A DNA stretch of 15,100 nt from an uncultured Granulicatella sp. (lineage in GTDB: Bacteria > Bacillota > Bacilli > Lactobacillales > Aerococcaceae): the NCBI GenBank assembly GCA_947254045.1, contig CAMYBO010000017.1, forward strand, positions 1-15,100, in the 5' to 3' direction. The notes beneath the pieces were generated by a model, which worked only from the letters and a program-made list of their open reading frames with translations, did no database searches and was not told where the DNA came from. This document shows positions 14,148 through 15,100 of this stretch, piece after piece. The position numbers were made by a program, and so were the translations under genes. Within the stretch, counting starts at the first letter, position 1. Each line of letters opens with the position of its first letter.

Positions 14148-14156
14148 TGGTATAAT
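14148..14156 (+). promoter_or_regulatory. Extended -10 promoter of the HTH-hsdM operon
   Basis: TGGTATAAT (14148-14156) is a perfect TATAAT with the TGN extension. The hexamer 17 bases upstream, TAGAAA (14128-14133), is a poor -35, which is typical of extended -10 promoters. Transcription would begin near 14163, about 34 bases before the HTH start codon. Confidence 0.65.
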
Positions 14157-14196
14157 AACGCTATATTGTTGAAACATTTATGCAAGGAGATGCAAC

Positions 14197-14430
14197 ATGA
14201 GATTTCCAGATGAAATTAAAAGAATTAGACAACGATGCTTTCTGACACAGCAAGACTTTGCTAAAGAAATTAAAGTGGCATTTTCTACTGTGAATAGATG
14301 GGAAGGTGGCAAAGCAAAGCCTAACCTTAATGCTATGAAAAATATAAAAAAGTTCTGCCTAGAACATGATGTTGATTATTCAGATGTCGAAGAGGCATGG
14401 CTTGATTTTGAAGTGGAGGGAAAAAGATAA
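14197..14430 (+). CDS. Xre-type helix-turn-helix regulator of the restriction-modification operon
   Basis: A 77-aa protein that is almost entirely one Cro/CI-type helix-turn-helix domain (about 5-57). LTQQDFAKEI (16-25) is the first helix pair and STVNRWEGGKAKPN (30-43) contains the recognition helix and the classic W-E-G-G/K-x-x-P end. The acidic tail (58-77) may mediate dimerisation. Ribosome site AAGGAGA (14184-14190). Its TAA shares one base with the hsdM ATG, so the two are coupled. By position it could act as a controller of methyltransferase/restriction timing, as C proteins do in type II systems; that role is inferred. None of its four leucine codons is TTA, unlike the native genes, which fits joint acquisition with hsdM. 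Confidence 0.85.
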   Translation: MRFPDEIKRIRQRCFLTQQDFAKEIKVAFSTVNRWEGGKAKPNLNAMKNIKKFCLEHDVDYSDVEEAWLDFEVEGKR

Positions 14431-15100
14431 TGGCTATTGATAATAAAAAAGAACAGGAACGTGATGAACTTCATAGAGCAATATGGGCAATCGCAGATGA
14501 ACTCCGTGGTGCTGTAGATGGATGGGATTTCAAAAACTATATACTTGGTACTATGTTCTATAGATATATTTCTGAAAATATTACAAACTACATAAACGAA
14601 GGTGAAATTGAAGCAGGCAACGCTGATTTTGATTTTGCGCAGATGTCTGACGAGATGGCTACAGAGGCAAGAGAAGGTCTTGTACAAGAAAAAGGATTTT
14701 TCATTCTTCCCTCTGAACTATTTTGTAATGTAAGGGCAAAAGCCAAGGATAATGAAAATCTGAATGAAACACTTGAAAAGGCATTCCGTCACATAGAGGA
14801 ATCTGCAAAAGGCAGTGAATCAGAATCCGACTTTGCAGGTCTTTTTGATGATTTTGATGTAAACAGTAATAAACTTGGCGCTACTGTTGCAAAGAGAAAT
14901 GAAAAACTTTGTAAACTTCTTGATGGCGTGGCTGATATGAATCTTGGAGATGTTAAGGATCACGATATTGATGCATTCGGTGATGCATATGAATACCTTA
15001 TGACTATGTACGCATCAAATGCAGGTAAATCGGGTGGAGAGTTCTTCACTCCTGCTGATGTATCAGCGCTTCTTACAAGACTTGGTACAGTTGGAAAAAC
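14430..15100 (+). CDS. hsdM: Type I restriction-modification methyltransferase subunit HsdM (partial, runs off the window)
   Basis: The first 223 codons of an N6-adenine methyltransferase subunit; the frame is still open at the window end. The N-terminal HsdM_N helical domain (about 8-165) contains ELHRAIWAIADELRGAVDGW, the FKNYILG...FYRYISEN block (34-50) and GFFILPSELFCNV (89-101). At 202-208 comes GGEFFTP, the conserved block just before the SAM-binding DPAxGSG motif, which with NPPY lies beyond the window. From memory it closely follows the EcoR124I (type IC) HsdM. With HsdS and HsdR it would methylate or cleave DNA at a bipartite site; those genes are expected downstream. GGAGGG (14415-14420) is the ribosome site. 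All 18 leucine codons avoid TTA (15 are CTT), in sharp contrast to the rest of the window, a sign of horizontal transfer. Confidence 0.95.
   Translation, partial: MAIDNKKEQERDELHRAIWAIADELRGAVDGWDFKNYILGTMFYRYISENITNYINEGEIEAGNADFDFAQMSDEMATEAREGLVQEKGFFILPSELFCNVRAKAKDNENLNETLEKAFRHIEESAKGSESESDFAGLFDDFDVNSNKLGATVAKRNEKLCKLLDGVADMNLGDVKDHDIDAFGDAYEYLMTMYASNAGKSGGEFFTPADVSALLTRLGTVGK

Noticed and set aside
14376..14687. A 103-codon minus-strand frame opposite hsdM
   Set aside because: It lies antisense to the conserved N-terminal domain of HsdM, which is unmistakable on the + strand.

Overview
The window looks like chromosomal DNA of a low-GC Gram-positive bacterium, most likely a member of the Lactobacillales. 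The native genes are AT-rich and favour TTA for leucine. Ribosome sites are strong AGGAGG types, intrinsic terminators are frequent, and the sugar ABC cassette has no ATPase gene of its own, as is usual in this order. A Granulicatella/Carnobacteriaceae-type host would fit, but the genus is a guess. Everything is on the + strand except the YigZ-family gene.

Layout. (1) 1-1059: a protein of unknown function. (2) 1068-5113: a heterodimeric multidrug-type ABC exporter (two half-transporters, 7-base overlap). It is preceded by a clear promoter, a 25-codon leader ORF with an excellent ribosome site, and two tandem intrinsic terminators. This is the architecture of ribosome-mediated attenuation known for bmrB-bmrCD in Bacillus subtilis. 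The operon ends in a large nested inverted-repeat element and a terminator. (3) 5164-7199: an M20-family amidohydrolase, a flavodoxin-fold NAD(P)H oxidoreductase and a small acidic protein, closed by a terminator. (4) 7204-13168: an operon for importing and phosphorolysing a beta-1,3-galactosyl-N-acetylhexosamine disaccharide, made up of a lipoprotein solute-binding protein, two CUT1 permeases, a GH112 phosphorylase and a translationally coupled 57-aa membrane protein. A cre-like site sits in its candidate promoter. (5) 13177-13351: a structured non-coding element, followed by the leftward yigZ-type gene. (6) 14148-15100: the start of a type I restriction-modification locus, a small Xre-type regulator and the first 223 codons of hsdM. 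It has foreign codon use (no TTA leucine codons) and continues past the window.

The sugar operon has a coherent logic: the binding protein captures the disaccharide, the permeases import it with an ATPase encoded elsewhere, and the phosphorylase splits it with phosphate into galactose-1-phosphate and GlcNAc or GalNAc. No hexosamine kinase, Leloir gene or glycosidase is present here.

The most unusual content is non-coding: the attenuator in front of the exporter (with mutually exclusive pairings that can be read from the sequence), a four-way-junction-like inverted-repeat element whose left arm contains the exporter's stop codon, and two further closed-stem intergenic elements that resemble each other at their ends. 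I see no rRNA, tRNA, CRISPR array, transposase or prophage gene.
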